Shown here: positions 1 through 11,081 of the stretch, one piece after another | How the letters are laid out: each line of letters starts with the position of its first letter | Position numbering within the stretch: the first letter of the stretch is position 1 | Assembly (NCBI RefSeq): GCF_030272615.1 | Contig: NC_081412.1 | Span: forward strand, 98,517,796 to 98,581,795 | Length of the DNA stretch: 64,000 nt | Direction: 5' to 3' | From: Cryptomeria japonica | Lineage: Eukaryota > Streptophyta > Pinopsida > Cupressales > Cupressaceae | Made by a program: the position numbers and the translations under genes | The notes under the pieces: model-generated | Told to the model about the DNA's origin: nothing | The model's database searches: none | Seen by the model: only the letters and a program-made list of their open reading frames with translations

Positions 1-759
1 GACCTGAGTGCGGATTGCGTATAAACAGACAAGATTAAACCATTTATATGCGTAAAGTGGAATCATGTCTTCAGTGATATGTTGTGAATCACGTCTCGAG
101 ACAAGTATTTACACAGTACAAATGATCGCCTCACAGACAGAAGACTAAGAAAATATTGGAGTTTCTCGATGTTCTCTAGCTTTGAAGCATTGTGGAGAAA
201 ATATAGAGACTCCAATAATTCAAAAAGTTTTAAATGCAAAACATATTCAAAACTTTAATGCAAGATGCAACATGTGATACTTCAAAAAATCATCCATCAG
301 TTCTTTGCTTCACGATTAATGGTTTGTTGTTGTGATTGCACTAGTTTTTGGTTGCCAGATGAGATGTTCTGAGTTTGCTTTGAGTGTTTGATGGCTTGAA
401 CATGTTGTAAGTTTTGACGAATGTTTCCCCTAGATAAGTGTGCCTCTCGATGTGGATATGTACAGTGATTACCAAGCCATGGTAAGATGTGACAAAGGAA
501 TATGTGGATAAATCAGGATAGTGACTACACTAAGTATGTCCTGAATGGATATGAGGATGAGAATGTCAGGTGACGGCTGATAGTGTTTTAAGGATATGGA
601 TAAAATGGTACAGATAGAGGAGCTATTCTCTCACAATAGCACCTGTTGCCAGGTTTTCACTAATTGCTTTTATTGTACCTTTTTATTTGCTTTTTCTCGA
701 CTTTTTGATTGTTTTGATTTTTTAAATTTTTTTTTTACTTTTCCGTGCATTAGACTTCC
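1..759 (-). other. A1 3' untranslated region
   Basis: This stretch lies downstream of the pol stop in A1 sense. It holds no convincing ORF. A pyrimidine-rich run at about 655-745 is purine-rich on the sense strand, but no LTR start follows it inside the window, so I do not call it the polypurine tract. The right end of the A1 LTR (TATGTCTACA) is not found here, so the 3' UTR is at least 760 bases long or the 3' LTR has been lost. Confidence 0.5.
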
Positions 760-2439
760 TTAAGTATAGTATTTCTTTCGATGGATATTGTTAGTTGGTT
801 CATCAAGCACATCTCCTTCTGAAGTTGTTAGCTGATAAGCACCTGACCCATAGGCTGATATGATGACATAGGGACCTAACCAGTTAGGCTCAAATTTTCC
901 TTTCTTTTCCTGATCTTGTTGGTTTTTAGGATTTTCTTTGAGTACCAGGTTGCCAAATTTGAAGATTCAAGGAATGAATTTGTGATTATAGCTTCAACAC
1001 ATGCGTTGCTGATATGCTTTGAGATGAGTGTAGGCATGCTGGCATCTTTCATCTAGGAGTTCAAGTTCTTGCAGTCGGTTAACTCGATACTCTTCATCTG
1101 GGATTAAGCCTTTCAAAGATACTCTGAGAGATGGGATTTCTACCTCTAGAGGTAAAATAGCTTCAGATCCATATACCAATGAGTATGGTGTTGCTCCTGT
1201 AAGTGTACGAATGCTAGTTCTGTATGCCCAAAGTGCTAGATTGAGTTGCACGTGCCAATCTTTGCCTGCATCATTCACTGTTTTCTTTAGGATTTTCAAT
1301 ATTGTCTTGTTAGATGCTTCTGCTTGACCATTCCCCTGGGGGCAGTAAGGTATAGAGAATCGATGTTGGATTTTGAATTTTTCACAAAGTTCTTGTACAT
1401 CTTGGTTTTTGAAAGGTCGTCCATTATCTGTGATGATAAAACTCAGAATACCATATCTGTAGATTAGATAATTAAGGATAAAAGAGGTAATTTTTTTTCC
1501 AGTTACTGTGGTCATGGGGACTGCTTCTATCCACTTGGTAAAGTATTCTGTTGCAGTTATAATGAACTTGTGTGCATGTATCAGATTGCCATGGATCTGG
1601 CACTTAGGACACTTCTTAGCAAAGTGATAAGAGTCTTTTTCCATTGTCGGCCAGTAATATCCCATTCTTAGTAGCTTTTTAGCAAGAGTAGTACCACTTG
1701 AATGTGTGCCACAGATACCTTCGTGAAGCTCGTGTAAAGCAGAGTCAGATTCATTAGGATCAAGACAACGAAGAAGAGTACCATCTAGACCTCGATGGTA
1801 CAAAGTATCAGCAATGAGGGTATAACGGGCGGCTTGCCGGATAAAGTTACGTTTTTGGTTATGGGATAAGTCAATAGGTAAGATATTGTTCTTGAGATAG
1901 TCATATATTGGTCCATACAATGGAGAGTTAGAACTAGTTAAGGCATAGATAACATGGGATTCAGAATGGTCATAGGCAGGGGAGAACAGTTGCTCTACCA
2001 GAAACTCGTAATGACTCTGTTGGTCTGGAATTTGCAGTAGTGAAGCGATAGTAGCCATTACATTGGCTGCTCTGTTATTCAACCTTGGTATTTGCTCGAA
2101 GGTTATGTGCACAAAGTAATTTTTGAAGTCATCTACCATTCTTTTGTAGGGTAGCAACTTGTCATCTTTCGTCTGGTAGTCATCATTAATTTGATTGATA
2201 ACTAGTTGTGAATCTCCATAGACTTTGAGTTCTATGATTTTCCATTCCACTACCATCTTGATGCCTATAACCAATGCCTCATATTCAACAACATTATTTG
2301 TGCATGGAAACATAAGCCTATATTCGATCTCCATTGGTTTCTTACTAGGTAGTGGCGCTTCTGCCAGTTGATCTGCTATTACTTGTTCTTTGATAGCTCG
2401 GCACTCTGTGTAGTGGATATCAAATTCATTGAGGATCAT
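760..2439 (-). pseudogene. A1 pol: second (Tat-type) RNase H and integrase, broken
   Basis: The N-terminal 150 codons form the extra RNase H of Tat elements, with NNVVEYEALVIGI and GDSQLVINQ near the start. The integrase zinc finger follows (HEGICGTH, then CPKC), then the catalytic core with TDNGRPF and PQGNGQAEASNKT, and the C-terminal segment ending GPYVIISAYGSGAY to a stop at 760-762. Two faults stand out. From NLIHA the frame jumps straight to HKFIITATEYFTKW, so an in-frame deletion of roughly 35-40 codons removed the segment that should carry the first catalytic Asp of the DDE core. TGA codons at 991-993 and about 949 interrupt the C-terminal domain, which otherwise stays in frame. Integrase would be inactive. 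Confidence 0.9.
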
Positions 2440-4311
2440 GATCTATTTAGCCAATCGGCCTGTAAGAGCTGCTTTGCTAAGTAAATATTTGAGAGGATCA
2501 ATCTTTGCAACTAGCTTGATTGTGTGAGCCAACATGTAATGTCGAAACTTTTGAGAGGCGAAGACCACAGCCAAACAGGCTTTCTCAATAAATGTGTAGT
2601 TGAGTTCATAGCCGTTTAATGTCTTGCTGATGTAATAAATAGCCCGTTCCTTGCCTTGTTGATCTTCTTGTGCTAATAGTGCCCCCAGTGATACATCTAT
2701 TGTTGAAATGTAGAGAATAAGTGGCTTCCCTGCTATTGGTGGTACTAGAACTGGTGGGTTCATCAGATATTGCTTAATTTGATAGAAGGATTCAACACAT
2801 TTGGCTTCCCATCTGAACGGTACATTCTTATGTAGTAGATGATTGAATGGTAAGCTTTTGTCTGCGAGTTGGGCGATGAATCACCTAATTGATTGGAGTC
2901 GTCCTTGTAGAGACCTGAGCTGGCTGATATTCTTTGGTGGTGGCATCTCCATAATGGCTTGTACCTTTACTGGATCCACTTTAATACCCTTAGCTGAGAC
3001 TATGTAGCCTAGTAACTTGCCTGATGTAACCCCGAAGACACACTTCTTAGGGTTAAGTCTGATGTGGAATTTTTCCAATCTATCAAAGATCTTTTCTAAA
3101 ATGCTTAGATGTTCGACTCTGGTGAAGGATTTAGCTAGTAAACCATCCACATAGTCTTCCATGAAGGTATGCATCATGTCATGGAAGATTGTTGTCATTG
3201 CCCTTTGATAAGTTGCCCCAGCATTCTTCAAGCCGAAAGGCATGATGTTCTAACAATACGTTCCCCAAGGATAGGTGAACGTTGTTTTATCTTGATCCTC
3301 TGGAGTAATCTTGATTTGGTTATAGCCTGAAAAACCATCCATTAGTGATAACATTGCATGGCCTACTGTGAGGTCCACAATTATGTCAATACTTGGCAAA
3401 GGAAAGTCATCCTTTGGACAGGTGTTGTTGACATCTCTAAAATCCGTGCATATTTTGATACTGCCTTCTGGTTTTGAAACTGGCACAATGTTTGAAATCC
3501 ACTCAGCATAGTCTATGGGTCGAATAAATCTGACATCTAATAATTTCTTCAGCTCAGACTTAACCATGAGTGCCACATGTGGATTCCTTTTTCTCAGTTT
3601 TTGCTTAACTGATTTAGCTCCTGGAGCCATAGATAAATGATGCATGATCAATTGTGGATCGATCCCGGGCATATTTGCATATGACCAAACAAAGTTGATT
3701 TGCTTTGCTTTGAAGAATTTGATAAATTCTGGTTTTTCTTCTATTGTAAGAGATTCTGTTAGATGTATATTTTTGGCTGCTTCTGTTGTACCAATGTTGA
3801 TTGATTGAGTGGGCTCAACCAATATGGGTGATCTCTCGTGGTAATGCTCCGGAAGAGTGTCAAGTCTCCCATCTTTAGGTGCCTTAAAAAGGTTTTCACC
3901 CTCAGATGCGTCCTTTATTTTTACTTTTTTGTGATCCATTGTTTCCATTGACTGGTTTTCAACAATAGATCTTTTATTGATTTCATTTTTGCGACTGAGA
4001 GACTTGGCACTCCCAGGATTATAGATGCCGTTACCTTGTTCACTGGTAGAGTCTGCTTCCGGGTTAACGATGCATAAGTAATGGATAATAGATTTGTCAT
4101 ATGGAAAAATTGGTATATCATGTATTTTGGGTTCGTCCCAGTCAATGAGGTCAGGAAAGACAAGTGGTAAGGAATCGTTAGGTGGATCAAGGTCAAGTAC
4201 TGTAATTATCATGATGGAGGTATCTTCGTGATTGGACTGGATGTTAAAGAAGTTAAGGATTTCGTCGAGGTCTTTGATGGTATCATCTTTCGTATAGACT
4301 TGCGCATAATG
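2440..4311 (-). pseudogene. A1 pol: reverse transcriptase and first RNase H, broken
   Basis: The first RT catalytic motif is intact (LSLMDGFSGYNQI), followed by PWGTYC and, after one stop, MPFGLKNAGATYQRAM. The second catalytic motif reads YVDG where the family has YVDD, so one metal-binding Asp is lost. KKCVFGVTSGKLLGY and the RNase H segment (YISTIDVSLGALLAQ, KTLNGYELNYTFIEKACLAV, SQKFRHYM) follow. In-frame stops split the region: TAG near 3247 in place of the Tyr of YCYN, TGA near 2878 inside the thumb, and TAG at 2440-2442 where RLAKW normally has Trp. The reading frame is otherwise continuous from about 4311 to 2440. The N-terminal 200 codons are a poorly conserved spacer. Confidence 0.92.
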
Positions 4312-4839
4312 ATGCTACTCATTTTCCTTAGCATCATAGATATTTTGCGGACCAAATTCAAGTGGTCTTGGTTCTGTGCTGTATGCATTTTGAGAAATGG
4401 GTGTATGATTGTCATTTTCACAAATATCCTCAGTAATATTATAACAACTGCCCCATTCATATTCATTGGAATCAGTCTCAGAGGTAGTATCCCAGATTCT
4501 TTCTGTGCTGTAGACTGGTATGTTGTAGGGTGAGAATAGATCTTTGATGATTGATACAAGTTTTGTAGTTTTCTCGGATTCTGTGTTAGATCCTGCTTCT
4601 ACCTTTTGTATTTGTTCATATATTGTCCCTCCTTGAGGATGAATGATATTATCAGGAGGTAGTTCTGCTTTGTTGGATATTGGTTTTAAGATGTGATGTA
4701 CTTCTGTAGATATTGCCTTCTTGTGGATGACGGGCTCTGCTTGGTGCTGCTTCCTTTCATACTGTTCTCGTTCTTTACATATTTTCTCTGTTGACTCAAA
4801 TAGTGCCTCTTGCCAGGATTCTTCCTTGTATTTTTTTTT
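4312..4839 (-). pseudogene. A1 pol linker between G-patch and RT
   Basis: An acidic, low-complexity stretch of about 175 codons that continues the G-patch reading frame after a frameshift and runs into the RT frame after a TAG at 4312-4314. The frameshift falls in a run of nine A residues on the sense strand (T run 4831-4839), where two ORFs overlap in different frames. I recognise no domain. It is probably a spacer in the polyprotein, and its exact limits are uncertain. Confidence 0.6.
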
Positions 4840-5528
4840 GCTTTCCACTGGGGTTTTTGATACTTGCGTGGTGCTTTTCTTGGTAGTAGAGTGAGTTCAT
4901 AACCCAATCCTATTTTGTCTCTACTGGATTGTGAATGAGGATCTATTGGTTCTGTGACGCCTTCCTTACGCTTTCTAATAGGTCCTTTGCCATTGTATCC
5001 CATTTGTTGCATGATAATGTAACCTTTTCCATACATGTGTGTTGGTATAACTATTTCCAGAGCAGCTGCTCTACTGTCTTCTTCTTCATCTTTGTATAGC
5101 CAGCTAAGGATGTCCTTTTCCTCTGATTCATGTGCTAGAGTACTGAGTTGGATGAATGTACCATCAAACTTGGTGATGGGCTTAGTTACCTGATGTGTTG
5201 ATATTGTATGTAATCCATGAGATCTGGGTGATGTTGGTAAGTCGGCTAAACACATGGGTTCCAAAGAGTATTCCCCCATGCCGTGCTCTTTGATCTGCAT
5301 TTTCTGTTTGAAATCTCCAACAAGTGATTCAGACTTTTCTGGTTGAAGATCAGATGTTGAGGATTTTTGTTTTTCCCTATTATGTGGAACCAAACTGTCC
5401 TGGGCTGCCCCCATTGCATTACAATTTTGAAATGGATTGTGATCAGCAGATATAGAGACCTCTTGTTTGTTATATGGAAATTTGACACACTGGTGATACG
5501 TAGAAGGCACTACTTGCATTTCATGTAT
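4840..5528 (-). pseudogene. A1 pol: G-patch domain downstream of the protease
   Basis: About 230 codons directly after the protease. The centre reads GYIIMQQMGYNGKGP, then G..EPI and KIGLGY, which is the glycine pattern of a G-patch (a short nucleic-acid-binding module). The upstream part (QIKEHGMGEYSLEP) aligns with QIKDEGCGEYSCSRT at the truncated end of A2, so the segment is conserved between the two elements. A lysine- and arginine-rich tail follows. A G-patch after the protease is known from betaretroviruses and from some plant gypsy elements; the assignment here rests on motif reading only. Confidence 0.7.
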
Positions 5529-6146
5529 CTAGGGTTGACCTAATAATATATTGTATGTGAGGTCTATGTCTAAGACCTTGCACATAGTATCTTTCTGCAT
5601 CGGTCCTACCTATATTGACAACATCACTGTTCCCTTAGAGGATCTATCTTCATCATCATATGCCTTTATAGTAATTTTTTTGTGTGGGTCAATAGACTCC
5701 TCAGAGAAGCCTAATACACGGACGAGTTTTAAGGTACAAATATTGAGTCTAGCTCCTCCATCTATTAATACTCTCTTAACTCTGTGTTTATAGACTATGA
5801 CTTCAATATGGAGAGGAGTATTATGTGGATGGCTCAATGAGATATTATCATGCTCAGAAAAAGTGAGATTATGAGGCCCTGTCATATGGGTGACCATGAC
5901 TTGGAATTTGTCAGCATCCAGATCTTGAGGTACATTTGTTTCCAACAATGCTTGCTCTAATATGTCTTTGTGTTTCGGCAAAAGTTTGAGCAACTCTAGT
6001 ATGGATATTTGAGCCGGAGTTTTGCGCAGTTGGCTGACCAAATCATATTGAATTTTGGGTACAGTGTTTGTGGTTGACATATGTCCCTTCAAGACATATT
6101 TTTGAGCTCTGGTTGTTACATTGACCGATTCATGATTATGCTGGTC
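5529..6146 (-). pseudogene. A1 aspartic protease (retropepsin-like), broken
   Basis: The active-site segment reads VLIDGGARLNICTL and the C-terminal hallmark reads YNILLGQP followed by a stop where A2 has Trp (RPWIHAM). A2 has DSG at the active site, so DGG here is a Ser-to-Gly change beside the catalytic Asp. Upstream, LRKTPAQISILELL matches A2 (LRKTPA, stop, ISLLELL). In-frame stops are TAG at about 5607 and 5529 and TGA at 6144-6146. The N-terminal helix region and the protease run in one frame. Confidence 0.88.
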
Positions 6147-6739
6147 TCAGATTGTGATGACGTTTACATGATTGTCTACAGCTGATATATGATTGATGGT
6201 GTTATTGTAAACGTGATTGATACGTGCCCCATGAGTATCCTTTGAAGTTGAAGCTCCATCTTTGTTGTAGTTTGGAAGAGGATTCTTGAAAGCTCCATGG
6301 TCACCATTTGTCTTGAGACCATCTAGTGTTAAATCATCTCTATCAATCATGTCCTGAACAATGTTTTTCAATCTCATGCAATCATTTGTTTGATGACCTT
6401 TGTTGCGATGAAAATCACAAAAGTGTGAGTCATTCCATCAAGGTGGTTTGATTTGTGGTTCATAGTTGTTGATTGCAGGTAAAGAGATAATTTTATTTGC
6501 CAGGAGTTCTCTGAATGCTGATTCCAGTGATTGTCCTAATGGTGTGTAGATGCACTTTTGATAAGTGTTGGTGGTACTCCGTGAATTATTATTAGGCCCT
6601 CGATTTGTGTTATTGTTTTGAGTATTGTTGGTGTTGTTTGTGTTATTGGTATTCGGTGCGCAAGTGTTAGTGTCTGGGTTAGCACCTTTGGGATTCTTTG
6701 TAGCTTGAGGATTTCCTGATAATGCTAGCACAGGTTGCT
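6147..6739 (-). pseudogene. A1 gag C-terminal part with zinc knuckle
   Basis: YTPLGQSLESAFRELLANK aligns with the same segment of A2 gag (YTPLGEPIEL). After a TGA at about 6435, where A2 keeps a Trp-Trp pair, the zinc knuckle reads CDFHRNKGHQTNDC, a Cys-His-His-Cys variant typical of Tat gag. An Asn/Thr-rich stretch upstream (about 6590-6660) is low complexity. This part would bind the element RNA. Confidence 0.8.
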
Positions 6740-8013
6740 TGGATTTTGGATCATTTGATTCATTGCCTCCTTCGTTTCCATTGTTTTTATTTTTGGTCCA
6801 AAACCTAGATTTGTCTAAGTTGTTGTTGTTCTGATTGTTTTGTTGTTCTGATTGTTATAGTTTGACGAACCTGTTCCTTCTTTGAAGAATTTTAGCGTTC
6901 CTTTCTTGACACATGCTTCCTCTACTTGAATGCCATTTTCTATTAGTTTAGAAAAAGATGGTATGCATTGGAGCTTGAGCCTATAACTCATCTCACTATT
7001 CAAGTTATTGATGAAAATTTCCATTTTCTCCTTTTCAGGAATATCGTGAGGATATCGTGAAACCATACGACGCCAATGTTGAAGGAATACCATGAATGTT
7101 TCATTGTTTTTCTGTTTGGTATTACAGACGTTTAGCAGGTGATAGCATGTTGAATGTTATAGGAATACTGAGTTATGAATTTATTGACTAGCTCATCGAA
7201 TGATCTGACAGGAGGTGTGATTTTGGATAACCATTCCATTGTTTGTCCTCCCAAGCTTCTTGGGAATAACCTCATCAGATAGGTGTCGTCATGAGCGAAT
7301 TCAAGACTCATTGTGCATAATTCTCGAACATGATCACGGGGATCACTTTTCCCATTGTACTTGTTAAATTTGGGAACGTCTGAGTTAGGAGAAAAAGGTA
7401 CCATGTTCAATCTTCTGTCAAATGGATAAGGACAAATTTCATTTAATGAGTACCGTACTGGCGTCCGTTGTTGCATGTCTTGCATTTGTCTTTGCAACAT
7501 TTGCATTTGTTGAGTAAGAGCAACCAAAGGTGCATTATTTTGCCGAGGGAGAAACTCTTCCCTTCTATTGGTTCTCAGTTGAAAAGGTGTTTGGAATGGT
7601 ATATTTTGCTTTGGAGTGTTTAGCTCGGGTATATTCAGTTCTGGTATATGTTGTTCAGGTATGTTTTGTTCAGGTATGTTTGGCTCAGGGTCACGAGTTT
7701 CCTCTTCTCTTTATTGTTCTTGATATGCATAATGTCGAGATCTGGTTCTAAAAATATTTGCATCTAAATCTTCTGGAAGTTTTACGCCTTTACTTGTGAG
7801 CATGAGTAGATATTTTTCTTTGTCATTTTCCATGAGTCTTTCCACAAGTTTTTGAAAGGAAACGCTTTCCTGACATTCTCGAAGGATTTCTTCTGTGATT
7901 CCCAGCTCCTCTAGATGTGGACCTTCAAAGGGATTAGATAATCTTCAAGTCATGCTTGATTTTGGTGTTGTTTCGCTTTGTTTGTTTCATTGAGAGCGAG
8001 TTACCGTAGGCAT
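6740..8013 (-). pseudogene. A1 gag, matrix and capsid part, broken
   Basis: The start at 8011-8013 is chosen because the protein opens MPTVTRSQ, matching MPVTRSQ at the A2 gag start. The frame is broken by a stop right after that, another near 7735, and shifts near 7100-7130 and 6815. The capsid segment is clear: PKFNKYNGKSDPRDHV, then LMRLFPRSLGGQTMEWLSK, which is the Retrotrans_gag pattern and is shared with A2. Between the N-terminus and the capsid lies a five-unit repeat of PEPNI/PEQNI/PELNI type (about 7610-7684), then a Gln/Met-rich coiled stretch. A longer ORF (7987-8358) simply extends upstream of the start into leader sequence. Confidence 0.85.
7610..7684 (-). repeat. 15-bp tandem repeat coding for a pentapeptide in A1 gag
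   Basis: Five consecutive 15-base units read on the minus strand as PEPNI, PEQNI, PEQHI, PELNI and PELNT. The unit stays in frame with the downstream capsid. A2 has no such repeat at the matching place, so it arose within the A1 lineage. Confidence 0.8.
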
Positions 8014-8810
8014 TTTAGATGTATTCGGGAGTTGGGGTGGTAACCTCGGGAAGTCGTAAGTGATGCACTCATCGGGAAAGAATGCTGGATTGATCTTTCC
8101 TCCACGATTTATGATTTGATTGAATGCGGATTTTTGACAATATGCCCTAGTCTTCAAAGGCTCTTTGTCAAATTCGGTGGATTTGTTCTCGATATAGCAT
8201 TGAACGTGATGAAGAAATGTTCGATGAGATTTGAAAAGTTGACGATTGATATATAAAAATTTATTTCTTTTGAAAAATTTGGAAAAACTTGGTTGTTGTT
8301 TCTTCAATGTGGTGTTACGATAAATATTCTTTCTTCTCAGAATATGAGGATTAGTCATGCATAAGTAATCAAATGGGTTCCTTTGAGTTGTTGAGGATTT
8401 AGTTTATCTTGTTTTGGAAACTTATGTTTTACTTTATCCAAGTGAAGGTTTAGATGCCCCCTCACGACAAAGCATGTCAAATGATATGGAAAAAGTTTCC
8501 TGATATGGAAACTTGATTTGACAACTTGAAGTTTTTAAACAAGTGTGCTTGGGATAAAATCTGTGTGATAAAAAGGACCTATTTGTCACTTGTGATGATG
8601 TCTCCTGATTTTGATAGGATAGATATGCTTATCGTGCGATCAGTTTTGGATCCTGGACAACTTTTGTTTGACTAGAAATTTGCTCTAGAAATAGTTTTTA
8701 ACGCTCTGTTTTGACGAAAAAATGAAGGTGATGAAAAGAGGTTTCCAAAAATATCTTCGAAAATTTAAAAATTTTCCTCTGTTTTGCCCCCTATTTTTTT
8801 GGTTTCTGCC

Positions 8811-9187
8811 ACGCACTAAAACAGAGATGCGACGTGCTACAGAAAGTTTACAATGCGCTAAGGAAACGACCACATGCGCTAGGCTGCCCTCGGCTACGTG
8901 CTAATTTGTTTTAGACTATGAATTTGGTTTTTTGTTTTGGTCAAATGATCATGCGCTAGTATGGGCCTGCTACGCGCTAACTGACAAACCTAATGCGCTA
9001 GATATTAACTCCCACGCACTAAGTTGATGCTTTGACGTGCTAGACTATTTTTTGGATGCGCTAACAGTTTAACGCTGTTTCTAAATTTTTATAAAGCGCT
9101 ACTGTTAAAACTGGACACGCTAAAGTGAAGGTTTGATTCGCTAAAAGATGTATCACACACGCTAAGAAGTTGCTCTCACGCGCTAGA
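8811..9187. repeat. Interspersed ATGCGCTA/ACGCGCTA motif cluster (proximal)
   Basis: About 17 copies of an octamer of the form RYGCGCTA or a one-base variant, separated by 12-30 bases of unrelated sequence, all in the same orientation. The flanks of the motif do not repeat, so this is not an ordinary tandem array. A second cluster of the same motif lies at 10740-10993. Confidence 0.8.
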
Positions 9188-9415
9188 CTGCCCTGATATT
9201 TTCTTTTGTTTGGTTGTTGCAATTTTTGAATTTTGTTTTGAGTTTTTCAGTACTGATAGATGATTTTTTGAAGTAATAAATGTAAACACAACACCAAATA
9301 GACAACCATTTTGCTTAATCTAACAATAAGTGTATGTTCTGCGAGGATGTGTTCAAATCTCCAATGTTTTAACAGGTTTGGATACAAATAATACACTTCA
9401 GAAAGACTTTTTATT

Positions 9416-10060
9416 CAAGGGTCATAAATAATACCATAGCCCACTAGTCTCGATACTCCGTCAGCTCAAACAGCCGTGTCACCCCCTAGGGGGTGCCCCT
9501 TTTTTTGTCTTTTGCCAGAAATTAACCCAAAGTGAATTGCTTCACAATTGAGTAGTTATCTTGGGAGATATATGGTGAGTGATCTTGGGGGCGGATTCTT
9601 CCCCACCCTTGCACTATGATATTACAAATGTCTGGTTATTGACTCGGCTCAAGGTTTCTACTTCTAAGGTTCTTAATCAGGCTTCCTGTTCGGCCGTCAG
9701 TGATAAACTCCCTCAGGAGGCTTCCCAACCTTTAGAACAAAGACTTTACATATCTCAAGGATACTAGGGGAAGGCTAATCGCTGCGCGTAACCATTGAAA
9801 AGGACTTTCGTCACTTTCCACTTTTGATTATAGTGGGTTGGAATACTTGGCGTCAAAGTTGTTTCCCACTTAGGTCGTTCCCTTCACACTGGCCATAAAT
9901 GGCTTTAAGAGTTGATTTCAACCCCTCGGGAAGGCAGGTCTGCTAAAGATTTAAAATACTTGAAATGACTGAAAGCGTAAGAGTAGTCTGGCTTTTTGAT
10001 CACCCAGTTAAGGGGAGAGCATATACCTTCTACTTTCGAGACAAGACAATCAAGTTGTTC
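9416..10060. repeat. Leader block conserved between A1 and A2
   Basis: The sequence from GGGTCATAAATAATACCATAGCCCAC through the GATCACCCAGTTAAGGGGAGAG segment matches 16530-17150 in the A2 leader in the same order and orientation, with many substitutions and small gaps. It is the best conserved non-coding part of the two leaders, which suggests a function such as packaging or translation; that is inference. Confidence 0.8.
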
Positions 10061-10739
10061 CTTTTACCTTTCAAGTCAGTGATTTTCTAAGATCTATATG
10101 GAGATGTTGCTCCATGAAGACATGGTGTTCTTTTTAACTCTTCAAGGCAATGATTTTCTGATTTATTGAAAAGAAATGGTCAATAGAACAAAATTTTGAT
10201 TTTGGTCAACAAAACAAAAGCGATGTGTGGTCAACAAAATAAAGTGATCAAAAGGGGAAGAACTTCCCTCTTTTGATTGTAACTGACTTTTATGACTTAG
10301 TGTGATTCTTTACTTTGCCCAAATTTTAAAAATGGATCCTTTTAGGCACCAAAGGATGGCGACATTCTTTTTAAGCCCTTTGCCAAATGAAAATTTGGCT
10401 AGTTCTTTTTAAAGCCCAAATTAAGGATTTTCTTCCTAGAAAAGCAAGAAAAGATTTTGATTTGTGATTCGTTTTAGATACCCAAATGAAATATGAATTC
10501 AATTTAAGAAAAAGAAGTTCAAATTTTAAACTAACTTAACTAAGTTAGTAAAAACTCTTACTATCTTAATAGTCTTAAAACTAAGCTCCTATCTGCAATA
10601 AAATCGTTAGAATCCTGCAAAATAACAAGCAAAAAATGTTAGATAACTGGTGGACTTCAACAAGTCTAATTTTATCCTCGGTTACAAATTTTATTTTTCT
10701 TGTCTTTGTCTATCTATGATGCACTACAGGACAAACTGT

Positions 10740-10993
10740 ACGTGCTACAAAGTAATAGTGATGCGCTAAAAGAAGGCAGAGATGCGCTATACTATTTTTA
10801 GGATGCGCTACTCTGTGTTCTGGAGGCGTTGCTATGTTTTTCTCTCGCGCTGAGACCTACAGGAAAATATTAGTATGATGATGCGCTAAGTTAAAGCTAT
10901 CACGCGCTAGCTGATGAACCCCATGTGCTGAACAGTAAACGGGATGTGCTAGACTGTTAACCAGATGCGCTAGGGAATGTTTCCCACGCGCTG
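10740..10993. repeat. Interspersed ATGCGCTA motif cluster (distal, near the PBS)
   Basis: About 11 copies of the same octamer as the proximal cluster, again in one orientation and irregularly spaced, ending about 70 bases from the primer binding site. Confidence 0.8.
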
Positions 10994-11059
10994 ATTCTTG
11001 TTTCCCGCGTACATGCAAAAGGGGCTAAATTCAAAAACCGATTTGATATATGGGGTCGG

Positions 11060-11077
11060 GCCCCACGGTGGGCACCA
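11060..11077 (-). other. A1 primer binding site
   Basis: On the minus strand TGGTGCCCACCGTGGGGC lies four bases downstream of the CA end of the 5' LTR. This form is common in plant gypsy elements as TGGCGCCCACCGTGGGG. I do not assign the tRNA. It fixes the inner LTR boundary at 11082. Confidence 0.85.
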
Positions 11078-11081
11078 GAAA

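Larger units (their letters stand above)
8014..11057 (-). other. A1 5' leader between PBS and gag
   Basis: A 3-kb non-coding leader. In sense order it contains a motif cluster (10740-10993), a zone with repeated TTCTTTTTAA (plus-strand spelling, about 10120-10450), a block shared with the A2 leader (9416-10060), and a second motif cluster (8811-9187). Short ORFs such as those near 8685-8904 and 9579-9767 have no family resemblance and I do not call them. Very long leaders are usual in Tat elements. Confidence 0.75.

Noticed and set aside
6144-6146. TGA between A1 gag and protease as a conserved read-through stop
   Set aside because: Alignment with A2 shows the A2 stop in this area (13390-13392) at a different codon, so the stops are independent decay.
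7987-8358. A 123-codon minus-strand ORF before A1 gag
   Set aside because: Only its last eight codons (MPTVTRSQ) match the gag start in A2; the upstream codons have no counterpart, so it is a leader extension.
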